Shown here piece by piece: positions 1 through 5,110 of a DNA stretch of 5,110 nucleotides (position 1 is its first letter; every line of letters begins with the position of its first letter). Location of the stretch: the NCBI GenBank assembly GCA_964608495.1, contig CAZSOQ010000319.1:1-5110 (forward strand). Direction: 5' to 3'. The translations under genes were made by a program, and so were the position numbers. Source of the stretch: JAKORR01 sp964608495 (GTDB lineage: Bacteria; Armatimonadota; Zipacnadia; Zipacnadales; FEN-943). Under the pieces are notes generated by a model, which was not told the origin of the DNA, made no database searches, and was given only the letters and a program-made list of their open reading frames with translations.

Positions 1-393
1 AGGCAGGTCCGAGAGCAGCACCCCATCCAGCCCCGCCTCCGCCGCCGCGGCGGCGAAGTCCGCCGGCCCCCGCTGCAGCACCGGGTTGTAGCAGGTCATG
101 AAGACCAGGGGAACCTGGCTGCGTTCCCGGACGGCGCGCACGAGGCCCAGGACCCCCTCGACCGTCGTCCCGGCCTGCAGGGCACGCTGCCCCGCCGCCT
201 GGATCACCGGCCCGTCGGCCATCGGGTCCGAGTAGGGCATGCCGAGCTCGATCACGTCGGCCCCGGCCTGCGCGATCACCGGCACCAGCTCCCGCGTGAC
301 CTGCAGGTTCGGGTCCCCCGCCGTGATGTAGACCACGAGGGCTCCCCGGCCCTCGGACCGTGCTTTCTCGAAGGCATCCAAAATGCGACTCAC
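1..393 (-). CDS. trpA: Tryptophan synthase alpha subunit, N-terminal part (truncated by window edge)
   Basis: TrpA cleaves indole-3-glycerol phosphate to indole and glyceraldehyde-3-phosphate, and passes the indole through a tunnel to TrpB in a cytoplasmic alpha2-beta2 complex. The first 131 codons are visible; the family is about 260-270 residues long, so roughly half is missing beyond position 1. The start is a GTG (391-393), giving the N-terminus MSRILDAFEKA. It is chosen because a full AGGAGG lies 8 nt upstream and the N-terminal length fits the family. Family motifs follow in order: YITAGDP (residues 22-28), AGADVIELG (43-51) and PYSDPMADGP (53-62). The two catalytic acids, Glu49 and Asp60, fall at the same numbers as in E. 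coli TrpA. CYNPVL and GLDGVLLSDLP follow near residues 110-131. It is the last gene visible in the operon, 50 nt after trpB. Identity is very secure; the C-terminal half cannot be judged. Confidence 0.97.
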   Translation of the reverse strand, partial: MSRILDAFEKARSEGRGALVVYITAGDPNLQVTRELVPVIAQAGADVIELGMPYSDPMADGPVIQAAGQRALQAGTTVEGVLGLVRAVRERSQVPLVFMTCYNPVLQRGPADFAAAAAEAGLDGVLLSDLP

Positions 394-401
394 TGAACCG
401 T

Positions 402-407
402 CCTCCT
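402..407 (-). promoter_or_regulatory. Ribosome binding site of trpA
   Basis: The minus strand reads AGGAGG here, a consensus Shine-Dalgarno sequence 8 nt before the GTG at 391-393. It decides the trpA start, because there is no ATG at a comparable position in this frame. Confidence 0.85.
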
Positions 408-412
408 ATCAG

Positions 413-424
413 CGCCCCGGGGCG
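413..424. repeat. 12-bp GC palindrome in the trpB-trpA gap
   Basis: CGCCCCGGGGCG is a perfect palindrome lying 19 nt after the trpB stop codon. Its core GCCCCGGGGC also occurs in the trpC-trpB gap. As RNA it could fold only as a short 4-bp stem with a CCGG loop, and there is no following T-tract, so it is not a typical intrinsic terminator. No function can be assigned. Confidence 0.5.
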
Positions 425-443
425 AGCGGTCCGCGCGGGGGCT

Positions 444-1643
444 CTACTGCAGCATTCCGCGTTCCGCCAGCAGACTGCTCATCTCCTCCGCGTCCTTGTC
501 GCCCCGGCCCGAGATGTTCACGATCACCAGGTCGTCCTCGCTCACCTCGTCCCGCATCTTCAGCAGGTACGCCACCGCGTGCGACGACTCGAGCGCCGGG
601 ATGATGCCCTCCAGGTGCGACAGCCGCACGAAGGCCTCGATGGCCTCATCGTCCGTCACCGACACGTACCGCGCCCGCCCCGTCTCCTTCCAGTAGGCGT
701 GCTCCGGTCCCACGCCGGGGTAGTCCAGCCCCGCCGCCACCGAATGGGCCGGGCTCACCTGCCCGTCCCCGTCCTGGAGCAGGTAGGTGGCCGCCCCATG
801 GACGATCCCGTAGGTCCCGGCCGACAGGCTGGCCGAGTGGTCGCCCCAGGACAGCCCGCGCCCCTGGGCCTCCACGCCGATCAGGTCCACCCCGTCGTCG
901 TCCACGAAGGGGTGGAACAGCCCCATGGAGTTCGACCCGCCCCCCACGCAGGCCAGCAGCTTGGTGGGCAGCCGCCCCTCCTTCTCCAGCACCTGCCAGC
1001 GCGCCTCGCGCCCTATCACCGACTGGAAGTCCCTCACCATCACCGGGTACGGGTGCGGCCCCGCCACGGTCCCGAAGCAGTAGAAGGTGTTGCCCGGGTT
1101 GGCCATCCAGTCGCGAATCGCCTCGTTGATGGCGTCCTTGAGCACGCGCGTGCCCGACGTCACCGCCCGTACCTCCGTCCCCAGCAGCCTCATGCGGAAC
1201 ACGTTGGCGGCCTGGCGGCGAATGTCCTCCTCCCCCATGTACACCACGCACTCGAACCCGAAGAGCGCCGCCGCCGTCGCCGTCGCCACGCCGTGCTGCC
1301 CGGCCCCGGTCTCGGCGATCATCCGCGGCTTGCCCATCCGCCGCGCCAGCAGCGCCTGCCCCAGCGTGTTGTTGATCTTGTGCGCGCCCGTGTGGTTCAG
1401 GTCCTCGCGCTTGAGGTAGACCTTGCAGCCCACCTCCTCGCTCAGGCGCTCGGCAGGGTACAGCGGCGACGGCCGTCCCACGTAGTCGCGCAGATACTCG
1501 TCCAGCTCCGCCCGGTACTCCGGATCCTCCCGTGCCGCGAAGTAGGCTTCTTCCAGTTCCTTCAGCACGGGCATCAGGGTCTCGGGCACGTACTGGCCGC
1601 CGAAGCGGCCGAACTTGCCGTGTCGTTCGTCTATCGTCATCAT
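444..1643 (-). CDS. trpB: Tryptophan synthase beta subunit (PLP-dependent)
   Basis: TrpB condenses indole, delivered by TrpA, with L-serine to give L-tryptophan using pyridoxal phosphate. The reading frame gives 399 residues, the normal length for a TrpB1-type subunit. Conserved blocks are GKFGRFGGQYVPETL near the N-terminus, the PLP-lysine block HTGAHKINN (Lys89, equal to Lys87 of the Salmonella enzyme), AETGAGQHG with Glu111 (family Glu109), the phosphate-binding GGGSN loop (234-238), LDYPGVGPEH with Asp307 (family Asp305) and SGRGDKD with Ser378 (family Ser377). All the catalytic residues checked are intact. The start is ambiguous by one codon: ATG at 1641-1643 is 4 nt from the GGAG, while the adjacent ATG at 1638-1640 is 7 nt away and may be the real start (MTIDERHG). 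The gene follows trpC by 44 nt with no trpF between them, and precedes trpA by 50 nt. Confidence 0.99.
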   Translation of the reverse strand: MMTIDERHGKFGRFGGQYVPETLMPVLKELEEAYFAAREDPEYRAELDEYLRDYVGRPSPLYPAERLSEEVGCKVYLKREDLNHTGAHKINNTLGQALLARRMGKPRMIAETGAGQHGVATATAAALFGFECVVYMGEEDIRRQAANVFRMRLLGTEVRAVTSGTRVLKDAINEAIRDWMANPGNTFYCFGTVAGPHPYPVMVRDFQSVIGREARWQVLEKEGRLPTKLLACVGGGSNSMGLFHPFVDDDGVDLIGVEAQGRGLSWGDHSASLSAGTYGIVHGAATYLLQDGDGQVSPAHSVAAGLDYPGVGPEHAYWKETGRARYVSVTDDEAIEAFVRLSHLEGIIPALESSHAVAYLLKMRDEVSEDDLVIVNISGRGDKDAEEMSSLLAERGMLQ

Positions 1644-1647
1644 TCAT

Positions 1648-1651
1648 CTCC
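1648..1651 (-). promoter_or_regulatory. Ribosome binding site of trpB
   Basis: GGAG on the minus strand is the only Shine-Dalgarno-like sequence here. Three ATGs follow: 1645-1647 (out of frame), 1641-1643 and 1638-1640 (both in the trpB frame). The 7-nt spacing favours the last one. Confidence 0.6.
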
Positions 1652-1674
1652 ACTCTGTGATCTATTCGGTGCTT

Positions 1675-1684
1675 GCCCCGGGGC
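1675..1684. repeat. 10-bp GC palindrome after the trpC stop
   Basis: GCCCCGGGGC is a perfect palindrome 3 nt downstream of the trpC stop codon, overlapping a second palindrome GGGCCC (1681-1686). The same ten bases occur in the trpB-trpA gap at 414-423. No T-tract follows. Its role is unknown, and chance is possible at this GC content. Confidence 0.45.
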
Positions 1685-1687
1685 CCT

Positions 1688-2506
1688 CTAGCGCGACCCT
1701 CGCCTCTTCGACGTCCGCGGCAGGCCCACGAACCGCCGCAGCGCCAGCCCCGGCTCCTGCTCGCACATCAGCGCCGTCCCGATCAGCGCCGCGTCTATCC
1801 CCGCCGCCGCCAGGCGGACCAGGTCCTCGCGCGTCTTGATCCCGCTCTCCGCCACCAGCGTGCACTCAGGCGGCACCAGGGGCGCCAGGTCCTCCGTGCG
1901 CGCGATGTCCACCTCCAGCGTCGCCAGGTCCCGGTTGTTGATGCCGATGATCTCGGCCCCGGCCTGGAGCGCTCGTTCAATCTCCCAGCCGTCGTGGGTC
2001 TCGACCAGCGCCGCCATGCCCAGGTGCCGCGTGAGCGCCAGCAGGTCCTTCAGCAGCGGCTGATCCAGGATCCCGGCGATCAGCAGCACCGCGTCCGCCA
2101 GCCAGTAGCGGGCCTCGTACACCTGGTACTCGTCAACGATGAAGTCCTTGCGCAGCAGCGGCAGCGGCATGTAGTTGCGGGCCCGTCGCAGATCGAGCAA
2201 CTGCCCCTGGAAGTACCTCTCGTCGGTCAGGACGCTGATGGCGGCGGCCCCGTTGCCCGAGTACTCCTGCGCCAGGATGCGCGGGTCGTACAGGTCCGTG
2301 AATGCGCCGTGGCTTGGGCTGGCCCGCTTCATCTCAGCGATGACGCGCACATCCCAGCGTCCCCGCACGGCGGCCGGGAAGTTCCGCGACGCCGGCAGGC
2401 CCGCCAGGGCCGCCTCCAGCTCCAACTGGGGCAGCTCCGCCTTCCGCCGCGCCACTTCCTCGTACTTGTGGTCCACTATCTCGGCCAGTAGCAAGTGCAA
2501 ACGCAT
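1688..2506 (-). CDS. trpC: Indole-3-glycerol phosphate synthase
   Basis: TrpC converts 1-(2-carboxyphenylamino)-1-deoxyribulose-5-phosphate to indole-3-glycerol phosphate with loss of CO2 and water, on a cytoplasmic TIM barrel. The product is 272 residues, the size of a monofunctional enzyme. There is no room for a fused TrpF domain as in E. coli TrpC-F. The catalytic set known from the Sulfolobus enzyme is present: Glu58 and Lys60 in IAEMKRASPS (family Glu51, Lys53), Lys120 in LLRKDF (Lys110), Glu169 in ALVETHD (Glu159), Asn190 in GINNRDL (Asn180), and Glu220-Ser221 in VAESGI (Glu210, Ser211). The C-terminal phosphate-binding segment ALIGTALM is followed by a short basic tail. The ATG at 2504-2506 is supported by GAGGA 9 nt upstream and by the typical N-terminal helix (LAEIVDHKYEEVARRK). 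It lies between the oxidoreductase (95 nt upstream) and trpB (44 nt downstream). Confidence 0.98.
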   Translation of the reverse strand: MRLHLLLAEIVDHKYEEVARRKAELPQLELEAALAGLPASRNFPAAVRGRWDVRVIAEMKRASPSHGAFTDLYDPRILAQEYSGNGAAAISVLTDERYFQGQLLDLRRARNYMPLPLLRKDFIVDEYQVYEARYWLADAVLLIAGILDQPLLKDLLALTRHLGMAALVETHDGWEIERALQAGAEIIGINNRDLATLEVDIARTEDLAPLVPPECTLVAESGIKTREDLVRLAAAGIDAALIGTALMCEQEPGLALRRFVGLPRTSKRRGSR

Positions 2507-2520
2507 GGTCCTAGGTCCTC
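2507..2520 (-). promoter_or_regulatory. Ribosome binding region of trpC with duplicated AGGACC
   Basis: On the minus strand AGGACC occurs twice in tandem with a 7-nt period directly before the trpC ATG. The upstream copy, as GAGGA (2516-2520), is 9 nt from the ATG and is the likely Shine-Dalgarno sequence. The downstream copy is only 2 nt away and is too close to serve. Confidence 0.6.
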
Positions 2521-2601
2521 GGACCGGGGTCTGCCGGCGGTGCCGCTCCTACTCCCGCGGCGTCGGTCCGCCCGCAGGGCTTCCGCACCGTCGCGCGCCG
2601 C

Positions 2602-3909
2602 TCACACGATGGCCCCCCGCCGGCGGAGCCGCTCCTGGAGCGCCGCCACGTCCACCTGGCGCGGCGTGGTGCCGGCCTCCACGGCCATCGCGGCCGCCGT
2701 CCCCGCGGCTTCCCCCATCGCGATACACTGGGCCATGACCCGTATCGAGGCCAGGGCCTCGTGCGTGGCCGACACACAGCGCCCCGCCACCAGCAGGTCC
2801 TCCACGCCCTTGGGCAGCAGGCAGCGGTACGGGATATGGTGCCAGCCGCCCCGCGGCAGATGCCGGGAGTTCCAGTTGCCGCCGCCCACGGGGTCGTGCA
2901 CATCTATCACGAAGCCGTTGCGCGCAATCCCGTCCTCGAACCGCCGGCAGTTGAGCACATCGTGCACATCCAGCACGTAGTCGCCCACGATGCGACGGCC
3001 CTCGCGCACGCCGACCGTCGCGGCCGTGCCCAGCAGCGTCGTCTGCTCACCGCCCGGCAGGTACTTGCGGAACACGTTCACGAGCTGCTCCACCTGCCTG
3101 CGGCCCTCGATCTCGGCCCGGGTCATGTCCCGCGGGTCCGTGGGGTCCACGCTCCGGATGGCCGTCTCGTTGGTGTAGGCCGCACCGGGCAGCACGGGGT
3201 CCGCCTCGATCCCGTGCATCACGGTCTCGAAGGGCTCCATATCGCCGGCTTCCGCCGCGGCCCGCAGCAGATTCATCATCCGGTAGTCCTGCCGGGCGTA
3301 CTCCCGCACCCTGTCCAGCTCCAGGCCCCCGGCGAGGAACATGAGGGACACAGGCTGGCACAGGCCGTCGAGCGGTCGCCCCATCCGATACTCGGCACCG
3401 GCCCAGACGGCCACGTCCCCATCGCCGGTGCAGTCCACGACGACCCTGGCCCCAAAGGCCCACGGGCCCTGCTTGGTGGCCGCGACCACGCCCCGCACGC
3501 GCTCGTCGTCCATCAGGGCTTCCGCGACGAAGGCGTGCAGCAGCACCTCCACGCCCGCGTCGGCCGCCAGGGCGTCCAGCTCGCGCTTCAGCACCTCGGC
3601 GTTGAACACGGCGTTGCCGCCCGGCGCCCGGCACCAGCCCCCTGCCTCGCCCCGCGCTATCAGCTCCTGCAGAATCCCCGCCACCGTGCGCTCGCCGCCG
3701 CCGCTCACCGTCAGGAACAGCCAGCCCTGCAGCAGGCCCGTGGTGCTCATGCCCCCCAGGGCTCCGTACTGCTCGATCAGGAGCGTGCGGGCGCCGTTGC
3801 GGGCCGCCGCGATGGCCGCTCCCACTCCTGCCGGCCCTCCCCCTGCCACCACCACGTCGTACTCTCCCTGCATCGGTACCTCTCGGGCGGGAAGTCGGAT
3901 AGTCTCCAC
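2602..3909 (-). CDS. FAD-dependent oxidoreductase of unknown substrate (FAD_oxidored family)
   Basis: The 435-residue product is a flavoprotein with an N-terminal Rossmann fold: YDVVVAGGGPAGVGAA (residues 17-32) carries the GxGxxG dinucleotide loop, Glu46 in LLIEQ is the usual ribose-binding acid, and GALGGMS (49-55) follows. DCTGDGDVA (159-167) is the second flavin-contact motif, and GVREGRRIVGDYVL (300-313) together with LLVAGRCVSATHEALASIR (372-390) are typical of the FAD_oxidored (PF12831-type) group. No signal peptide, membrane segment or CxxC iron-sulfur motif is visible, so it is probably a soluble cytoplasmic enzyme. The start is a GTG (3907-3909) with GAGGAG 8 nt upstream; an in-frame ATG at 3871-3873 (Met13) has a weaker site and would remove the leading PARE segment that I recall in relatives. 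It sits between trpD (88 nt upstream) and trpC (95 nt downstream), in the same direction, so it is probably co-transcribed. No role in tryptophan synthesis is known for this family; the substrate cannot be inferred. Confidence 0.9.
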   Translation of the reverse strand: METIRLPAREVPMQGEYDVVVAGGGPAGVGAAIAAARNGARTLLIEQYGALGGMSTTGLLQGWLFLTVSGGGERTVAGILQELIARGEAGGWCRAPGGNAVFNAEVLKRELDALAADAGVEVLLHAFVAEALMDDERVRGVVAATKQGPWAFGARVVVDCTGDGDVAVWAGAEYRMGRPLDGLCQPVSLMFLAGGLELDRVREYARQDYRMMNLLRAAAEAGDMEPFETVMHGIEADPVLPGAAYTNETAIRSVDPTDPRDMTRAEIEGRRQVEQLVNVFRKYLPGGEQTTLLGTAATVGVREGRRIVGDYVLDVHDVLNCRRFEDGIARNGFVIDVHDPVGGGNWNSRHLPRGGWHHIPYRCLLPKGVEDLLVAGRCVSATHEALASIRVMAQCIAMGEAAGTAAAMAVEAGTTPRQVDVAALQERLRRRGAIV

Positions 3910-3917
3910 GGTTGCGT

Positions 3918-3923
3918 CTCCTC
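3918..3923 (-). promoter_or_regulatory. Ribosome binding site of the FAD oxidoreductase
   Basis: GAGGAG on the minus strand lies 8 nt before the GTG at 3907-3909. This strong site argues for the GTG start over the internal ATG at 3871-3873. Confidence 0.75.
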
Positions 3924-3939
3924 AGGGCATGGATGGACT

Positions 3940-3949
3940 GGGGGCCCCC
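3940..3949. repeat. 10-bp GC palindrome in the trpD-oxidoreductase gap
   Basis: GGGGGCCCCC is a perfect palindrome in the 88-nt gap between trpD and the oxidoreductase; a smaller one, GCCCGGGC, lies at 3976-3983. Neither has a loop of useful size or a T-tract, so I do not call a terminator. I see no promoter in this gap. Confidence 0.4.
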
Positions 3950-3997
3950 GCTCGCGGAGCCGGGACTGGGGCGCCGCCCGGGCCGCCGCAGACTTCC

Positions 3998-5053
3998 TCA
4001 GGCCCCGCTGCCTTCCTTCGCCAGCGCCTGGCTGAACTCCACCAGCTCCGTGAGCTTCGCCATCGCGCCCCCCTGCTGGATGACCTCCTCCGCCACGCCC
4101 AGACCCTCGGCCAGGCTGGGGGCGAGGCCGCCCGTGTAGATGGCCGCGCCCGCGTTCAGCAGCACCACGTCCCGCGCGGGGCCGCCCGGGTCCGCCAGCG
4201 CCCGCGTCAGGATCCGCACGCTGGCCTCGGTGTCGCCGCCGGCGATGTCCTCCGGCCGGACGCGGGCAAGCCCGAATTGCTCCGGCGTCAGCCCGTATTC
4301 CGTGATCACCCCGTCGCGCAGCTCGGCCACCCGCGTAGGCCCGATGTTGCTGATTTCGTCCAGCCCGCCGATCCCGTGCACCACCATCGCGTGCTCGCTG
4401 CCCAGGTCGCGCAGCGCCTCCGCCACCGGCACCACCCACCGCTCGTCGAACACCCCCAGCACCTGGCGCCGCGCGTCCGCGGGGTTGGTCAGAGGCCCCA
4501 GCAGGTTGAACACCGTCCTCAGCTTCAGTTCCCGGCGCGGCCCGATGGCGTGCTTCATCGCCGGGTGCAAGGCCGGGGCGAACATGAACCCGATCCCCAC
4601 CTCGTCCAGGCACCGCCCCACCTGCTCGGGCGCCAGCGTCAGACACACCCCCAGCGCCTCCAGCACATCCGCGCTGCCGCAGCGGCTCGTTACCGAGCGG
4701 TTCCCATGCTTGGCCATGGCCACGCCCGCGGCCGCCGCCACCAGGGCCGCCGCCGTCGAGATGTTGAAGGTATCGTACTTGTCCCCGCCGGTGCCACAGG
4801 TGTCAACCACATCCCGGCGCTTGGTCGGCACCCTCAGCGCATGGCGGCGCATGGCCCGGGCGAAGCTGGAGATCTCCTCCGGCGTCTCGCCCTTGATGCA
4901 CAGGGCCACGAGCACCGCCGCTATCTGGGCGGGCGTGGCCTCGCCGGCCATGATCGTCTCCATCACAGCCTCGGCCTCGTCCGCGGGCAGATGCTGCCCC
5001 TCCATGAGCTTCGCCAGCGCCCCTACCACGATGCTCTGTGTCTCACTGGCCAT
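3998..5053 (-). CDS. trpD: Anthranilate phosphoribosyltransferase
   Basis: TrpD transfers the phosphoribosyl group of PRPP to anthranilate, giving N-(5-phosphoribosyl)anthranilate, the second committed step to tryptophan. The product is 351 residues, normal for a stand-alone TrpD with no fused TrpG glutaminase. Diagnostic motifs are DTCGTGGD (84-91, the PRPP/glycine-rich loop), FNIST (96-100), KHGNRS (115-120), CGSADVLEALG (125-135), HPAMKHA (163-169), the FNLLGPLTNP block (182-191) and the metal-binding LDE (231-233). The pairing of KHGNRS with an N-terminal helical domain separates it from thymidine and pyrimidine phosphorylases of the same fold. The ATG at 5051-5053 is supported by a purine-rich GGGGAGAG about 9-11 nt upstream. 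It is the first complete gene of the transcript in the window; trpE and trpG are not visible and may lie beyond the right edge. Confidence 0.98.
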   Translation of the reverse strand: MASETQSIVVGALAKLMEGQHLPADEAEAVMETIMAGEATPAQIAAVLVALCIKGETPEEISSFARAMRRHALRVPTKRRDVVDTCGTGGDKYDTFNISTAAALVAAAAGVAMAKHGNRSVTSRCGSADVLEALGVCLTLAPEQVGRCLDEVGIGFMFAPALHPAMKHAIGPRRELKLRTVFNLLGPLTNPADARRQVLGVFDERWVVPVAEALRDLGSEHAMVVHGIGGLDEISNIGPTRVAELRDGVITEYGLTPEQFGLARVRPEDIAGGDTEASVRILTRALADPGGPARDVVLLNAGAAIYTGGLAPSLAEGLGVAEEVIQQGGAMAKLTELVEFSQALAKEGSGA

Positions 5054-5064
5054 CGGTCATCTCT

Positions 5065-5070
5065 CTCCCC
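5065..5070 (-). promoter_or_regulatory. Ribosome binding site of trpD
   Basis: GGGGAG, continued as a purine run AGAG, precedes the trpD ATG by 11 nt (9 nt if GGAGAG is taken as the site). Its four Gs are also the last tract of the G-rich element described at 5067-5100. An out-of-frame ATG at 5058-5060 starts a five-codon frame, MTDGQ, that ends inside trpD. Confidence 0.55.
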
Positions 5071-5100
5071 TGGGCCCCCCTGGGCCCCCTCGGTTCCCCC
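5067..5100 (-). promoter_or_regulatory. G-rich leader element before trpD: G-quadruplex-type motif and 10-bp tandem repeat
   Basis: On the sense (minus) strand there are four tracts of 5, 5, 6 and 4 Gs, separated by 6, 4 and 4 nt. This fits the G3+N1-7 quadruplex consensus. Part of it is a tandem direct repeat with a 10-bp period (TGGGCCCCCC at 5071-5080 and TGGGCCCCCT at 5081-5090 on the plus strand). The repeats also contain two GGGCCC blocks that could pair as a 6-bp stem with a 4-nt AGGG loop. Either structure would involve or adjoin the trpD ribosome binding site. Regulation is inferred, not shown. The stretch may alternatively be the 3' end of an upstream coding region, since one frame is open through it to a TGA at 5057-5059. 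Confidence 0.45.
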
Positions 5101-5110
5101 GGTCACAGGC

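Larger units (their letters stand above)
1..5053 (-). other. Tryptophan biosynthesis operon, order trpD - FAD oxidoreductase - trpC - trpB - trpA
   Basis: Five genes on one strand are separated by 88, 95, 44 and 50 nt, each with its own ribosome binding site and no overlap. The order D-C-B-A matches the common bacterial trp order D-C-F-B-A, with trpF absent and an oxidoreductase inserted after trpD. Co-transcription is inferred from direction, spacing and the absence of convincing terminators or promoters in the gaps. No leader peptide with tandem Trp codons or T-box is visible, but the operon's beginning lies outside the window. Confidence 0.85.

Noticed and set aside
360..1691. A 443-codon open frame on the plus strand opposite trpB.
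   Set aside because: It is the antisense shadow of a certain trpB gene. Its translation is dominated by Arg, His, Pro, Val and Leu without any recognisable domain, as expected from reading a GC-rich gene backwards.
1673..2491. A 272-codon plus-strand frame opposite trpC.
   Set aside because: It mirrors trpC almost exactly and has the biased composition of an antisense frame. The minus-strand product carries the full set of catalytic residues.
2521..2601. A possible terminator or promoter in the 95-nt gap between the oxidoreductase and trpC.
   Set aside because: Only short, scattered GC stems are seen, without a T-tract on the sense strand, and no recognisable -35/-10 pair is present.
2761..4035. 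A 424-codon open frame on the plus strand opposite the FAD oxidoreductase.
   Set aside because: It is the antisense shadow of a gene with clear flavoprotein motifs. The product is low-complexity and rich in His, Arg, Pro and Gly, and has no recognisable family features.
3777..4646. A 289-codon minus-strand frame overlapping trpD and the start of the oxidoreductase.
   Set aside because: It is an alternative frame through trpD, rich in Ala, Gly and Arg, and lacks motifs. TrpD in the other frame is unmistakable.
5043..5060. A five-codon frame MTDGQ starting at the ATG at 5058-5060 and ending inside trpD, as a possible leader peptide.
   Set aside because: It has no Trp codons and no attenuator hairpins, and is short enough to arise by chance. 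Its ATG lies only 4 nt from the GGGGAG.
5057..5110. The end of an upstream gene such as trpG.
   Set aside because: One frame is open to a TGA at 5057-5059 and another frame has a TGA at 5103-5105. The visible residues are Gly/Pro/Arg-rich and too few to recognise any family, so I do not annotate a gene.

Overview
This is a GC-rich window in which every supported gene lies on the minus strand, so transcription runs from the right end to the left. It is most of a tryptophan biosynthesis operon. In transcription order the genes are trpD (anthranilate phosphoribosyltransferase), a FAD-dependent oxidoreductase of unknown substrate, trpC (indole-3-glycerol phosphate synthase), trpB (tryptophan synthase beta) and the first 131 codons of trpA (tryptophan synthase alpha), which runs off the left edge. 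The genes are uninterrupted by frameshifts, and the catalytic residues that can be checked are all present.

Layout from right to left: 5054-5110 is a G-rich leader or the far end of an upstream gene, with four G-tracts on the transcribed sense strand just before trpD. trpD occupies 3998-5053. An 88-nt gap leads to the oxidoreductase (2602-3909, GTG start). A 95-nt gap leads to trpC (1688-2506), a 44-nt gap to trpB (444-1643), and a 50-nt gap to trpA (1-393, GTG start). Each gene has its own Shine-Dalgarno-like sequence. No gap contains a convincing promoter or a hairpin followed by a T-tract, so a single transcript is the simplest reading. No stretch above 100 nt lacks a gene.

TrpD joins anthranilate to PRPP, TrpC closes the indole ring, and the TrpA/TrpB complex makes indole and condenses it with serine. 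The step between TrpD and TrpC (TrpF, phosphoribosylanthranilate isomerase) is not encoded here: the usual trpF site between trpC and trpB is only 44 nt wide. Anthranilate synthase (trpE/trpG) would be expected upstream, beyond the right edge. The oxidoreductase has no known place in the pathway and is the most unusual element of the window.

Organism: a bacterium with high GC and strong G/C preference at third codon positions. The oxidoreductase belongs to a family (FAD_oxidored, PF12831 type) that is abundant in Armatimonadota, Planctomycetota and related environmental lineages. An uncultured member of such a phylum is a reasonable guess, but taxonomy cannot be fixed from this sequence alone.
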